From Cordia subcordata (lineage: Eukaryota > Streptophyta > Magnoliopsida > Boraginales > Cordiaceae): 64,000 bases of DNA. The notes beneath the pieces were generated by a model. That model was given only the letters and a program-made list of their open reading frames with translations. It was not told the origin of the DNA and did not search any database. Location: assembly GCA_028554755.1 (NCBI GenBank), contig JAPTOF010000020.1, positions 9,263,501 through 9,327,500 of the forward strand. Reading direction: 5' to 3'. The position numbers and the translations under genes were made by a program. Below are positions 11,721 through 22,358 of the stretch, one piece after another; the first letter of the stretch is position 1; the number at the start of each line of letters is the position of its first letter.

Positions 11721-12249
11721 CACCAAAGTTTTTTTGGCAGAGTTATCAAATATTGGTTCTTTTGGAAGTTTTGTCAAAAAACAATGAGGTGCTAAATTTC
11801 ACTTAAAGGGGTTCATTTTTTTAAGGGTTTTTGAAGAAGACAGAGTTTCATTTCAAGTCAATCAGGAGCTAAAATATTTTGCCGTTGGAAAGTGGAAAAT
11901 AAAGTTGTTTGCATGATCATAATATGTGTTTGAGTTGTTGAATTAAGTTGTTTGGAGCAAAGGGCTGTAAAGTTAATGCGAAAGCTCAAAAGGGTTGTTT
12001 TCATTTTGTGACCAAATGGTTGAATCTTTAAATTTTTTAACTCGGCTGGTAATCGGAATCAAATCGAAAAAATCAGTTCCGAAAATTTGGTTCTTTAGGT
12101 AATTCAGTTCGGTTTTGGTTTCCAAAATATTTAAAAAATTGGTTATTGGTTAATTTGGTTATCAGTTAATTCGGTTCGGTTGTGACTGAATGCTCACCCC
12201 TATATACAAGTGTATCTTCAAATCTCTACAACTTACAAATAGCTTTGTT

Positions 12250-12740
12250 CAAACAAAAGGAAGTGAATTTTCTACCAAAAGTATGAAAAGTTGGCCTTCA
12301 ATCTTGTCTTCATGGTTGAAGATGTGTTTGTATCTCTCAAGGCAAATATGATAAAGATTGGTCCAAAAGAATGCTTTTCAACTTCTTTTAGCAAAATAAC
12401 ATTCAAAGCAGAGATGCTCTCGCATTTCACATCCCAGGTTATAAAGGAACATGTTGGATCGATTAAAGCCCCGAAAAAGAATTTTAGATTATGTATTTAA
12501 CTTGTCACAGCAAGCAAGCCAACAAATAAAAGTATGTTAAGGTCTGTGCCCCTTGAACCAAACGATATTATGCCAAAACCAATTTTGTCACCTTTCGCTC
12601 GAAAATGGTATTTAAATGTAAAGGTGCTGTTAGGTGAAAGCTTCCAAATGAAAGAGTCCCTAGTATTCTTCAAAAGATCAATGCAAGGGCTTGGTAAGTG
12701 AAAGGGAGTTTTAAAATGCTTTGACAACGGTCTTAAACGG
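12250..12740 (-). pseudogene. LINE-type zf-RVT (reverse transcriptase zinc-binding) remnant
   Basis: Minus-strand frames contain 'DSFIWKLSPNSTFTFK' (about 12,655-12,600), then 'CSFITWDVKCESIS' and a K-E-V-E-K piece (about 12,450-12,370). This matches the order of the plant zf-RVT domain: 'D.-.W......G.F..KS' followed by C-x-x-C...ESv.H...C..a..vW. Several frame breaks separate the parts. It is unrelated to the LINE fragment at 3144-3440, which derives from a more N-terminal segment. Confidence 0.55.
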
Positions 12741-13330
12741 ATAAGTCATTAAATGCTGCAGGTGAAGGTTCGTCGCTAAGTCGATCGACCATGGTTGTGA
12801 CCAACTTTATTTCCCAACTTTCTACCATGGCCTGGCCGCATAGGCCGGTCGCCCGGCCCTGGAGATCAATTAGCCCTTGTCAACAAGGTTCATTGGTTGC
12901 CCTATGCACTATGTCGGGTAATCGACTGGGTGACCAACTATGCCCAGAAAATAGTACTTTTCACCCTTGAAAACCTGTTTTGAGGCTCTCTGAACACAAC
13001 TTTTTCTTTTTGCAATAAAATAACAATTCAAAGATTGTTTTTAGGTAACTTAAAAAGCCAATAACATGTTTTTCTCAAACCATTGAAAAACTTAAGATAT
13101 TTAAATAAGGGAAGAAAGCTTCAAGATTTGTTTTAAAAAGCCTGTAAGAAGTTTGTCATTGCAAGTGCAAGGAAATCATGAATAAAGAGTTATAACATGC
13201 AATTCTAAGACAGTGACAAAAGAGCATAGAAATCGGTACCCCTTATTACACCCCGTCTCCTCCTTATATTTCTATTTCTTGTTCATGAGCATCTCTTGAA
13301 TTCTTCAAATCTTGGAGCCATGTGCGAGGT
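12720..13330 (-). repeat. Old, truncated Sirevirus LTR fragment
   Basis: It aligns in order with the LTRs of the Sirevirus at 52556-62405. It starts at the 'acggt-taaac-g-taagt/gcattta' block, continues through a CpG-rich stretch with 'gccggtcg' and 'ggccgg' motifs, and ends at 'cggtacccctta-', a C/T-rich stretch and 'cttcttgttc'. Similarity is well below that between the two Sirevirus LTRs, so it is an older solo or truncated copy. No internal coding region is next to it. Confidence 0.55.
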
Positions 13331-13490
13331 TCTCTTGATGTGAGAACTTCAAAGCCATAAGCAAGAACTAATCCATACATATATAGCTAGATATATTTGC
13401 AATCATGGTAGCGTCACAAGGTATAACAATTCATTATCCTACTTCAAAGCCAAAAGTGTTCAGATATAAGGTATTTTTTTTTTCTTTTAA

Positions 13491-14402
13491 GGGTGAATTA
13501 CTTAACTTCCTCCTGTGATTTGACAAATATGCACAATAATACCTTGTGGTTACGAAATTAGCTAAATCACCCCCTGTAGTTTTAATGAGAGTGCACATAG
13601 ACCTCCTCCGTTAATTTTTTCAACCCAAAATAACGTGTTTTGACATGCACGTGCGACTTGTTCAATTTTGCTTTGTTTTTTCATAATAAATGCAATAAAT
13701 AAACTTTTCTATCTTTAATTTGTTTAAAAAATAAAAAAAAGCAATTAAATTAAAAAAAAAGACACCACCCCTGCCACCCCACGCTAGCCCCAGCCACCCT
13801 CTAGCCCACTAGCCCTGCCACCCCACCCCCAGCACCAGCCAGCCCCCATGCCCCTAGCCCCCAGCCCCGTCACCCCCATGCCCCATCAACCCCGTCACCC
13901 CTACCCCTACCCCCCACCACCTCCACCACCCTTACTGCCCCCACCCCCAACCAGCCCCTACTCCCGTCACCCCTACCCCTCACCACCCCGCTGACCCAGT
14001 CGTCCCCACCACCCCCCCCCATGACCCCACCCCATCCCTCATGTTTTCTTTTTTTTTGTGTTTTTTCTATTTTTATTTTTTATTTTTAAATAAAATAAAG
14101 GTAAAATAGATATTCTATTTAATAAGTTAGGGGCAAAATGGACTTTTTGAGACTTTTTTTAAAGTTTATTTTTTATTTTTATTTTTAAAATTAAATCAAG
14201 GTAAAATAGATTTTTTTATTAGATTAGAAAAGGGCAAAAATGACATTTTACTAAAATCAGTTAAAAAACTAACGGCAGTTAGTTTTTGGGGGGCGTGTGC
14301 ACTATCATTGAAACCATAAGGGGTCAAATAGCTAATTTGTAAAACACAGGGGAAAGTTATGAATATTAGTCAAACCATAAGGGGGAGTTGAGCAATTCAC
14401 CC
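13491..14402. mobile_element. Non-autonomous Mutator-like element (9-bp target duplication) with C-rich core
   Basis: Terminal inverted repeats GGGTGAATTACTTAACTTCC and GGGTGAATTGCTCAACTCCC differ at three positions. They are flanked by a perfect 9-bp duplication TTCTTTTAA (13482-13490 and 14403-14411), the Mutator signature. The 912-bp element has no transposase. Its subterminal regions repeat the '...cctgtgatttgac...atgcacaata' theme, also found in the MITE at 40447-40985, which suggests a shared superfamily. The core at 13763-14040 is a C-rich simple-sequence tract. Confidence 0.85.
13763..14040. repeat. C-rich strand-asymmetric low-complexity tract
   Basis: About 278 bases made mostly of C with interspersed A, G and T (units such as CCACCCC, AGCCCC, GTCACCC). 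The opposite strand is a run of closely spaced G-tracts. It lies inside the Mutator-like element. It could form i-motif/G-quadruplex structures, but no such structure is proven here. Confidence 0.8.
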
Positions 14403-14411
14403 TTCTTTTAA

Positions 14412-15655
14412 TTAAAGAGGATCAATAGTGGTTCTCCACCTACCCTTATTGATAACTTAAACTCGAGACCTATTAGTCCCAAGTGCGAGATGCTTTCACT
14501 AAACTATACCGTCTTGTCTAGTTATAAGGGACTTTAATACATAAGAAAATGTTAGGTAGAATATCAAGAAGAGGGATCATTAACCAGGCACGATAACCTG
14601 AAATGATTCAAATGTCACTTACACTTGGCACAGGATCATTACCGATTCTTTGTGCCTGGAACATAATCGAAGGGCTCAGGTTAAAAGTAATAATTTCAAC
14701 ATCCAAGATACACTATTATAAAACATGATATTGAATTGAAAGTTGTGGTCGCATTTAATCCATGCAACATTAACACGGTTCAGTAATAAATGTGGGGTTA
14801 CAATAAAAAAATAGCGGTGATAGTATTCGACATGACAACACAATAATAATATCTATGTTGTGGTACTATAACAACATCAATATAGACAACAAACAGAGAT
14901 GGATTACATATAACATATATTTACGTGCATGCATTGACAAGGTTGCACGAGGAGGTGAAACGAATAAGAAGCTCGAACAACAGTTAAGTAACGTCGTATT
15001 TTAGCTTTCATGTTGCTTGACCAACGAGAACGCTAGCACATAAGTATCACAAGTAAAATACACCATTAATTAAATGATTGAAGAAGCAGCAACGACGTAA
15101 CACCCAAATAATAATAATTATTATAATAAATATTTTAAAAAAACCAGTAAAAGTACTATTACACCAACAAAGAAATTTATATATACTATAGAGAAAATCA
15201 CAACCAGACTTAACGAGTTTAATATTAAGATAGAATCAAAATGGCTATAAGGTTCATTGTTTGGAAATTTTTTTTTTCTTTTTTTCTCTTGCATGAAAAA
15301 GTTCCTTTAAAAGAATACCTTTTTTTTTAATAAGTATTTGAATTGACTTTTAGAAAAAATTGAAACTCTACACACACAAAAAAGGGAAAAACTCAAATTC
15401 AGTTTACTTTCTCTTTTTTTATTTTATTTTTATTTTTTTTGGGCAGATTCCGTAGGTGCAGCCTTCGTGTTTCCCTAAATGGGAATATTGTCACTTGAGG
15501 CTAAGAATAACTAACCGGAAAATATCTGGTGCTAGGAAAACAAATTAAGGGGTGGGACATGTTACAGAACTTCAAGTCATATTTTTGCTTTTTTAGTACT
15601 TTCTGTGCATATATTTTTGGTCAGTTGTAATGTGTAATTCTAGTAGAGAACAGAA
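14412..15655. other. Intergenic stretch, nothing recognised
   Basis: AT-rich DNA without convincing ORFs. It contains several poly-T/poly-A runs (about 15,270-15,335 and 15,410-15,440). No terminal repeats or family match could be recognised. Confidence 0.55.
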
Positions 15656-16192
15656 TTAGAATAGAAGACATAAAATTTGAAAAGTTGTTTCACAGATATC
15701 AAAGTTAACAACGAAAACTTGAAAACTTCTCAATTTACAGTGGTTGCTGCAACTCTAAATCTGTGAGTCAATCAAGGACTGGCATATTCATTTCATTTGT
15801 TGGTTCCATCATTGAACATGATATGAAAAACGTCATACTATAAGTGGCAAACTATTTCGAAGTATCAAAGAGAATTCGGGATGTGATCAAATTCATGTGC
15901 ACAAAATTCAATCAACAAGATCAGTACAAAAATTTGTTTCTTATAATAAAGCAACTGGACCACTTGCCTGCCGACATACCCTGATATGCAGTCTTACACA
16001 CTCGTATCAAGGATCATGTTGCGACGTAGTTCTATTACAGCCCTATTAAAGAATTGCTATACAATCGAAAACCAAAACTATAAGCTGGTACTGAAGTTGA
16101 GAAGTCCATTTTCGTAGTTATCAGCTAGAAGCATCTTGTCTTGCCAGAACTGTAGCGTTTGTCAACGTAAGAAGCTTTAGAAGAGAAGAGCT

Positions 16193-17023
16193 TCAGTGCC
16201 CAAGTCGAAAATAGTCGCAATCTCTTGACTTGGCGAATTCGAGTGCTGATTGAGTAAAACCTGTCTCGTCCATGTTGTAATAATCAGAATACACAATGTG
16301 AACCTCGGGAAATTCCAACTTTAATTCGACAAGTGCCTGTTGAAGATGACGGTTGTGGAATATCGCAGTGCCGTCCAGCATGTCCGGGGTGAGCACTAGT
16401 TCCCGAAATTCTTGAAGAGATCCCAGACGTGGAAGTCCGGAAACAAGAAGATTAGACGCACCATCACGAATCAGCCTCCTTAATTGATTTATGATCGTTG
16501 TAACAAGTGGTGGGGTGGATTCGGAGACATCAACCGGGGATTCTCCTTGTGAGAAAGCTTGTCTATAATCAGCAATGGCGGGTTGATCGATGAAGAAAAG
16601 AGCCCCTCGAAGCTTCTCGACACGCTCTTGGTATGGCATGATTAATCTTGCATCAACAAGGTCCAGAAATTCATCGATTTGAGACTCGAGAGAAGTTTCA
16701 ACCATAGGAGGAGGATGGGTCATGATTCTATTGAAGAAGCCGATTTTCATAACTGTGGCTCCAGGGGCTGCGAAGTTCGCGCCGCCAGACATGAAATCTG
16801 GTGCTTCCTTGTATGGATGAGGAGAAGTGAGATTGAAGGCAGAGGCAACCTCATCAACTGTCATCACCAAACCGTTGGAAATTGAGGAACTTCCCTCTCC
16901 AAAGATATAAAGTGAGTTGAACTCACACCGGTTCATGCCTTGTGCAAGAGGAGATTTCAAAACTGGTGGATGTAATATTGTTGCGAACAATGATAACCAA
17001 CAATGGAGAAGAAAAGATGCCAT
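16193..17023 (-). CDS. Secreted GDSL/SGNH-hydrolase-like protein lacking catalytic residues, copy 2
   Basis: A 276-residue ORF from the ATG homologous to that of copy 1. The open frame extends seven codons further to 17044, but the sequence just before the chosen ATG matches copy 1's leader. It is clearly paralogous to copy 1 over the full length, with the same C-terminal end (LGH versus LGN). The signal peptide is weaker (ends LHPP instead of SHA). The nucleophile position again reads FGEG, the block III Asn is again Ala (PAIADY), and the DxxH end is absent. Many substitutions separate it from copy 1, yet the frame is open. TATA box at 17109-17116. This is the more diverged of the three copies. 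It could be a secreted non-enzymatic protein or a decaying retrocopy. Confidence 0.7.
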   Translation of the reverse strand: MASFLLHCWLSLFATILHPPVLKSPLAQGMNRCEFNSLYIFGEGSSSISNGLVMTVDEVASAFNLTSPHPYKEAPDFMSGGANFAAPGATVMKIGFFNRIMTHPPPMVETSLESQIDEFLDLVDARLIMPYQERVEKLRGALFFIDQPAIADYRQAFSQGESPVDVSESTPPLVTTIINQLRRLIRDGASNLLVSGLPRLGSLQEFRELVLTPDMLDGTAIFHNRHLQQALVELKLEFPEVHIVYSDYYNMDETGFTQSALEFAKSRDCDYFRLGH

Positions 17024-17108
17024 GAAAAAAGCTGGAAGCCGCAAATTGCAATGAAGAAGAGAAACTGTATGCGTTGGTTTAGGGTTTCCTACTCCTTAAT
17101 TAGCACGT

Positions 17109-17116
17109 AATTTATA
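17109..17116 (-). promoter_or_regulatory. TATA box of GDSL-like copy 2
   Basis: CTATAAAT on the minus strand, about 90 bases upstream of the ATG, at the position homologous to copy 1's box. Confidence 0.5.
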
Positions 17117-17484
17117 GAGAAGGAAGCTTGGCATGAAAGCTAACTACGATCTTATTCCACAGATGACTTGGATTTTGCTTGGCTTTCCTAATTTTTCACT
17201 AATCATAATTCTATTTAATTTGGAATTCGTGCGGACCTGTATCACCAAATTTGACCGTCTTTCTTTAACCAAATAAATAAATAAAAATAAAAAACTAGTA
17301 GGTAGATTGGGATGATGTCACATTGAGCTGTTATATATTTATATATCCTATGATTTGTGTAATTCATATGATCATATATATGATTAAAAGTGAAAAAATT
17401 TTATATATTAAAGAATTTAATAATGTATTAACTTTTTTCTAATTAAATATTCATGAAATTTTATATATTAAAGAATTTAATAAT

Positions 17485-18428
17485 GTTTCATCATGCCTTG
17501 TGCTTGAGGAGATTTCAAGACTCGTGCATGTGATATTGTTGCGAACAATGATAACAATATCACGACAAGTAACGAACAACGGAGAAGAAAAGGTGCCATG
17601 AAAAAGTGCTGGAAACTGCGAAGGCGAAGGCTGAAAGCTGAAAATTGCAATGGCAATGAAGAAGAGAACTGTATACGTTGGTTTAATTAGGGTTGCCTCC
17701 TCCTTAGCACGGAACTATATTTATAGGGAATCTCTTCAATTTCCAATGGTTTGGTGATGACAGTTGATGATGTTGCCTCTGCCTTCAAGCTCCCTTCTCC
17801 TGATTCATACAAGGAAGCAGCAGATTTTATGTCTGGCGGCGCAAGCTTCGCTACCCCGGGAACCACCGTTAAGAAAACCAGCTTCTTCACTAGAATCAGA
17901 ACCCAACCTCCCCCTGCGGTTGAAACTTCTCTCGAGTCTCAAATCGATGAATTTCTGGACCTTGTTGATGCAAGATTAATCATGCCATTCCAAGAGCGAG
18001 TGGAGAAGCTTCGAGGGGCTCTTTTCTTCATCGATCAATCGGCAATTGCCGATTACAGACAAGCTTTCTCCCAAGGGGAATCGCCGGATGATGTCTCCGT
18101 ATTCGTCCCACCACTTGTTACAACCATAAAAATTCTATTACGGGAGCTGATTCGTGATGGTGCGTCTAATCTTCTTGTTTCTGGACTTCCACGTCTGGGA
18201 TCTCTTCAAGAATTTCGGGAACTAGTGCTCACCTCCAACCGGCTGGACGACTTTGCATTACTCCACAACCATCGTCTTCAACAGGCACTTGTCGAATTAA
18301 AGTTGGAATTTCCCGAGGTTCACATTTTGAATGCTGATTATTACAACATGGACGAGACAGGTTTTACTCAATCAGCACTCGAATTCGCCAAGGCAAGAGA
18401 TTGCGACTATTTTCAACTTGGGGACTGA
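17485..18428 (+). pseudogene. GDSL/SGNH-hydrolase-like copy 3, split by an inversion
   Basis: The coding body (17727-18428, plus; open frame from an internal ATG at 17751, 225 codons) matches copy 1 from residue about 51 to the end (LGD). The leader, signal peptide, first about 38 codons and TATA box lie at 17485-17726 in the opposite (minus) orientation. About 33 bp present in copy 1 (4803-4835, around the FGEG motif) are lost at the junction. The body has no promoter, signal peptide or start of its own, so it should not make the same product. It is nearer to copy 1 than to copy 2 in sequence. Confidence 0.85.
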
Positions 18429-19054
18429 AGCTCTTCTCGTCTAAGGCTTCTTACGTTGACAAAGGCTACTACACTGGAAAGACAACTGATGCTGACAGAT
18501 GCTTCTAGCTGATAATTACAAAAAATCAAGGAGTACTTCTCAACCTCAGTACCAGCTTACAGTTTTGGTGTTCAATTGTATAGCAGTTTTTTGTATTATT
18601 ATAATAGAATTACGTTGCAACTTGATCCTTGATACGAGTGCGTATCAGGGATGTAGGCAACCAATTGGTCCAGCTGCTTTATTAAAAAAACAATTTTTGT
18701 ATTCATCTAGTTTATTAAATTCTGTACATATATATGATTTGATGTCATCACGGATTTGTTTGATGCTTCAAAATAGTGTGCCAATTTAGTGTGATAATTT
18801 TCAGATCATGTTCAATTACCAAAACTAATCAACAAGGGAAAGCAATATTGCATACCTTCCTGTTGCGTTCAACACCTAAGGATAACTCTGTTACACAGAG
18901 TATGACTAGCTTGATCTTTTTATTATCTACTCTATTCTTTTATGTTTGTTAATTGGAGGAAAAACAAACACAAAATGTGCATTAGTTACATACAACTTTC
19001 ATGAACTTATGAACCTGTGAAATATAATCAATTAAGAACCCAGTCACTGTAGAG

Positions 19055-19372
19055 TTGATTACACTATATGTAACATACAACTTTCATCATGAACCTATGA
19101 ACTTCACTAACTACACAATAATGGGGGAGGGTTCTACGGAAAAAGGTTCGTTTGCCAAAAGAGGAGGGTGGATTAGGATTCATTCTCTAAGAGAAGTCAA
19201 TCTTGTGGTTTCTCGCAAACTCTTTTGGAGAATGCACTTTATGAGCGAGAACTTATGGAGTAAATGGGTGCATACTTCTCACATCAAAGACCAATGTATT
19301 TGGAGCTCGGATAGATCCCAAGTGATGCTAGTTGGACTTGGAAGTATTGAGTTTGGATTGACTTTTTCTTAA
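19055..19372 (+). pseudogene. LINE reverse-transcriptase fragment, second copy
   Basis: It matches the fragment at 3144-3440 (blocks 'GGWIRIHSLREVNLVVSRK', SENLWSKWV). It was copied as part of the inverted unit and has no catalytic residues. Confidence 0.7.
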
Positions 19373-19691
19373 AAGAATTTTTTATTAACTTTGAAAAAAT
19401 TACTTTTTTTTTCATTAGTTAAAATTTATAGTCTCTAGAAAAATTTGAACTTGAGTTTTTTTTTTTAGAGTCTAAGCCTTTCTAAAAGTCAATCAAATAC
19501 TATTTATAGCCAAAAAGATGTGCATATTTTTTTAAAAAAATATTTTTCTCACAAAAAGGAAACTTCGAAACAAACAAGCTTTTAACTCCTGGAGTGTGCC
19601 TTCATTTCCTCTTTCACTTGCTGTGTTTTTTTTTTTTCTTTCTTTTAATAATACTAGATCTCACCCCTATTTCGATCATCCTTTTATCACC

Positions 19692-20629
19692 TTTAGGTGG
19701 CATCCTACATGTTATGCCAACTAGGTATTTATTTTACTTTCTTACTTTTTTATTTTTCTCTCTCCTCTTATTTTTTTCCTAATATGTTTGCTCTAATCAA
19801 ATTGATTCTTCAATCAATCTTTTCCTTCTTTGTTTTCGGTCTAAATTATTATCTCTTATTTGTTTTCAGTCTAAATTATTATCTCTTATTTGTTTTCGGT
19901 CTAAATTATTATCTCTATCATTAAACCCATAGCAGCATTATCAAACCTGCTAAATCTATATGGTTCGAAAGAAAAGGCCGATAAGATGGAGGAAAGAGTT
20001 ATGGTATAAAATATTCAAGAGGGCATTTGGGTTTCCTATATTTGGTACTTATAAACATCTAAATAGTAAAAAGCATGTATGTGAATACTTTTTTTTTTTT
20101 AGGCGCTTGTAAGCACATAAATTAGTAAAGCCAAACACCCTTTAATATATAATGCTACGTTTTTTTCTTTACCACCAAGAAGTCAATGAAGCAAGATGGC
20201 GAGGTTCTTTGGATTTGACTAACCCTGAACTACGTAATTTTTTGTAGTCAGTAAAGTATAACATGAGTTGTGCTCTATATATGGTTTGGAAGAATAGAAG
20301 AGCACGGGATGCGATTTAATGATGGAGAACATGTTAAGAATTAATTTTCTCTATCCTCCATCTTTAATTAATTTGCTCTATATTCTCCATCTTATCTATA
20401 ATAAGAGTTATGCTCTGTATGGTTCAAAAGAAAAAGCATGTTTGATAATGTTGCTATGGGTTTTACAATAGAGGAAAGAATTTAGATCGAATATGAATAA
20501 GGAAATGATTGATTGAAGAATTATATTGGTTAGAGCAAATTTTATTAGGAACAAGTAAATTAAGATGAGATAGAAAAATAAAGAGAGTAAGAAAGTGAAA
20601 TTAAAAAAATCTAGTTTGCATGACACCCA
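19692..20629. repeat. Imperfect foldback repeat (arms about 19692-19995 and 20398-20629)
   Basis: The left arm reads 'gtggcatcc...actaggt...actttcttac...gctctaatca...attcttcaatcaatc...aaacccatagcagcattatcaaac'. The right arm's complement repeats these blocks in order. The loop is about 400 bp. Within the left arm a unit of about 29 bp ('tttcggtctaaattattatc') is repeated three times at about 19837-19915 but only once in the other arm. No ORF of note, probably a MITE-like element. Termini could not be fixed. Confidence 0.6.
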
Positions 20630-20633
20630 CGAT

Positions 20634-21480
20634 TAGGGGTGGAAATTGGAATGGGTTTTCGGATAATCGGGTTTTTGGGATTCAGGCTTTCAGGTTTGGG
20701 TGAGGAAAATTAAAACCCGATCGGGTAGTATAAAAGTAACTATCCGACCGGATATCGGATTTTTGGATGGCGGGTTTTTCGGGTTCAGATTTTTGAATAC
20801 TTTGTTGAGTTAAAAAATAATTATGATAATATTAAAAATTAATTACAAATATTGAATTTTTAAAATAATTTTTGATTTATTTTTCCATCAATCTTTTTTT
20901 GTCAAGTTAGTTATGGTTATATTCAAAAAAAATTAATTATTAATATTTAATAATTCCAATTATTTGAATTTGTTTTTTCTTGTCAATCTTTCTTTTTCAA
21001 ATCAATTGCGATAGTGTTAAAAAAAAATAAATATTACATCCATCAATCGGCCCTTCACTTTATAATGATTCTAAAAAAATACCACTAAAACATTGAAGAG
21101 AAATTATATAATTATTAAGTTTAAATTGATAATCATGTACAAGGTATCACATATGATAACAGGTTAAAAACAATATATTTACAATGTGTCACATATAATT
21201 ATTAATTTTCAATTAATAAAATATGTAAACAAAATTAAATAAATTATTAAAATATAACAAAATAAGTAATACAATATTAAAACTTAATTAAGTAAACTTA
21301 AATTATTTTACAAATAAAATTAAGATATGATTTAAAAGACAAAAAAATAAAACTTAAGGGGTTTTACATCAAATAATTAATAAAATATTAAACCATAATG
21401 AATAAATACACATTAATAAAATATTAAAAATACACTACACAGCCGATACACTCATACATAAAAAATAAAAAAAAAAGAGC
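20634..21480 (+). mobile_element. Truncated hAT-like end (TAGGGGTGG...)
   Basis: It starts with TAGGGGTGG at 20634, followed by a repetitive 'cgggtttttgggatt/cggataatcggg' subterminal region typical of hAT family ends in this window. No matching right terminus was found. The rest to about 21,480 is AT-rich and non-coding. Confidence 0.35.
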
Positions 21481-22355
21481 TAAAATCTTAAACTCTCTCT
21501 CAGCATCAGCATCGTCTTGTCCAGATTAACATATCTGTATAGGGAATTTGTTTACACTTAGTTTTTTTGCAACTTTTCTGTTTTATTTTTATTTTTATTT
21601 TTAATCTCAACGGTACAAATATGAAGTTTTGGAAAGTGATTTTGGCTTAGCAAATTTGGCAAGCTAGAAAAGTGATCTAAGGAACTCCATGTGATCGCGA
21701 GGATGTTGAGGAGTCTCTTAGAGTTGTTTGGGGTTAGTTGCTCCACAAAGTTGGTGAGGAAGTGGTGTTTGCCGAGGTTGTTGGAGCCAGCCTTAGATCC
21801 TGCCTCGCCAGCCAATCAACTGGAATCTTCATAGATCTCCTCATTCACTTAAAAGTGATGCCTAGAATTGAAGCTGTGTAGTTCTAAATATCCTTCACAA
21901 GAGGGGCAATTCTCCCTTTTTTTTTTTTTTTCAAACACAGACTTTATGCACATTTTTTTTCTTTTTAAGGCGAAAAAAGTATATAGAAATGAAAATAATC
22001 TGTCACGTCTCAAAATTTAGGAGCAGCATCCTAACTTTTAAGTTGGAATTAAGCTGATTACTACACCTTTTTTTTTTCTTTTTCTTTCTCTTTTTTGGAC
22101 CGAAGATTGTTGCACTCACAGCGAGGATTACATTTAAGCCTTCCAAACTACCATGAGATTTAATGAACGTCATGGCACACCACTATCAAGTGATAATTAA
22201 TCAACTTTATTTTATGCTGACAAAAAGAATTAAAACTTTACTTTGTTGGGAATAGTTCTTTTCCACACTCCGCGCCGCCCGCGTGAAGTTTTTCTTATTT
22301 TTCTTTCTCCACTTGATCAATTTAAAATGGTCGATTGGCTGGAATGATCACTTCC
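21480..22355. other. Intergenic stretch, nothing recognised
   Basis: The minus frame at 21558-21815 (85 codons) has no similarity that I recognise and ends in a low-complexity lysine/asparagine run. Poly-T tracts are present at about 21,915-21,935 and 22,065-22,095. Confidence 0.5.
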
Positions 22356-22358
22356 ACT

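Larger units (their letters stand above)
6376..12202. mobile_element. Non-autonomous hAT element with a nested Copia
   Basis: The termini are TAGGGGTGAGCA at 6376 and TGCTCACCCCTA ending at 12202, a perfect 12-bp inverted repeat. Further in, both ends are rich in the sequence 'AATTCGGTT/AACCGAA'. The flanks are TATATAAG (6368-6375) and TATACAAG (12203-12210), 7 of 8 identical, as expected for the 8-bp target duplication of hAT transposons. Without the nested Copia (6944-11720 plus one 5-bp duplication) the element is about 1.05 kb. It carries no transposase, only a short open stretch at 6677-6943 truncated by the Copia. It must depend on a transposase from another hAT element. Confidence 0.85.
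17485..19520 (+). repeat. Duplicated unit, copy 3 (inverted relative to copy 1)
   Basis: 17727-19520 is the reverse complement of about 4802-3015 with high identity. 17485-17726 is a same-orientation copy of 4836-5076. Just left of it, 17398-17485 contains a tandem repeat of 'tatattaaagaatttaataatg' at about 17403 and 17463, marking the left junction. Confidence 0.85.
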
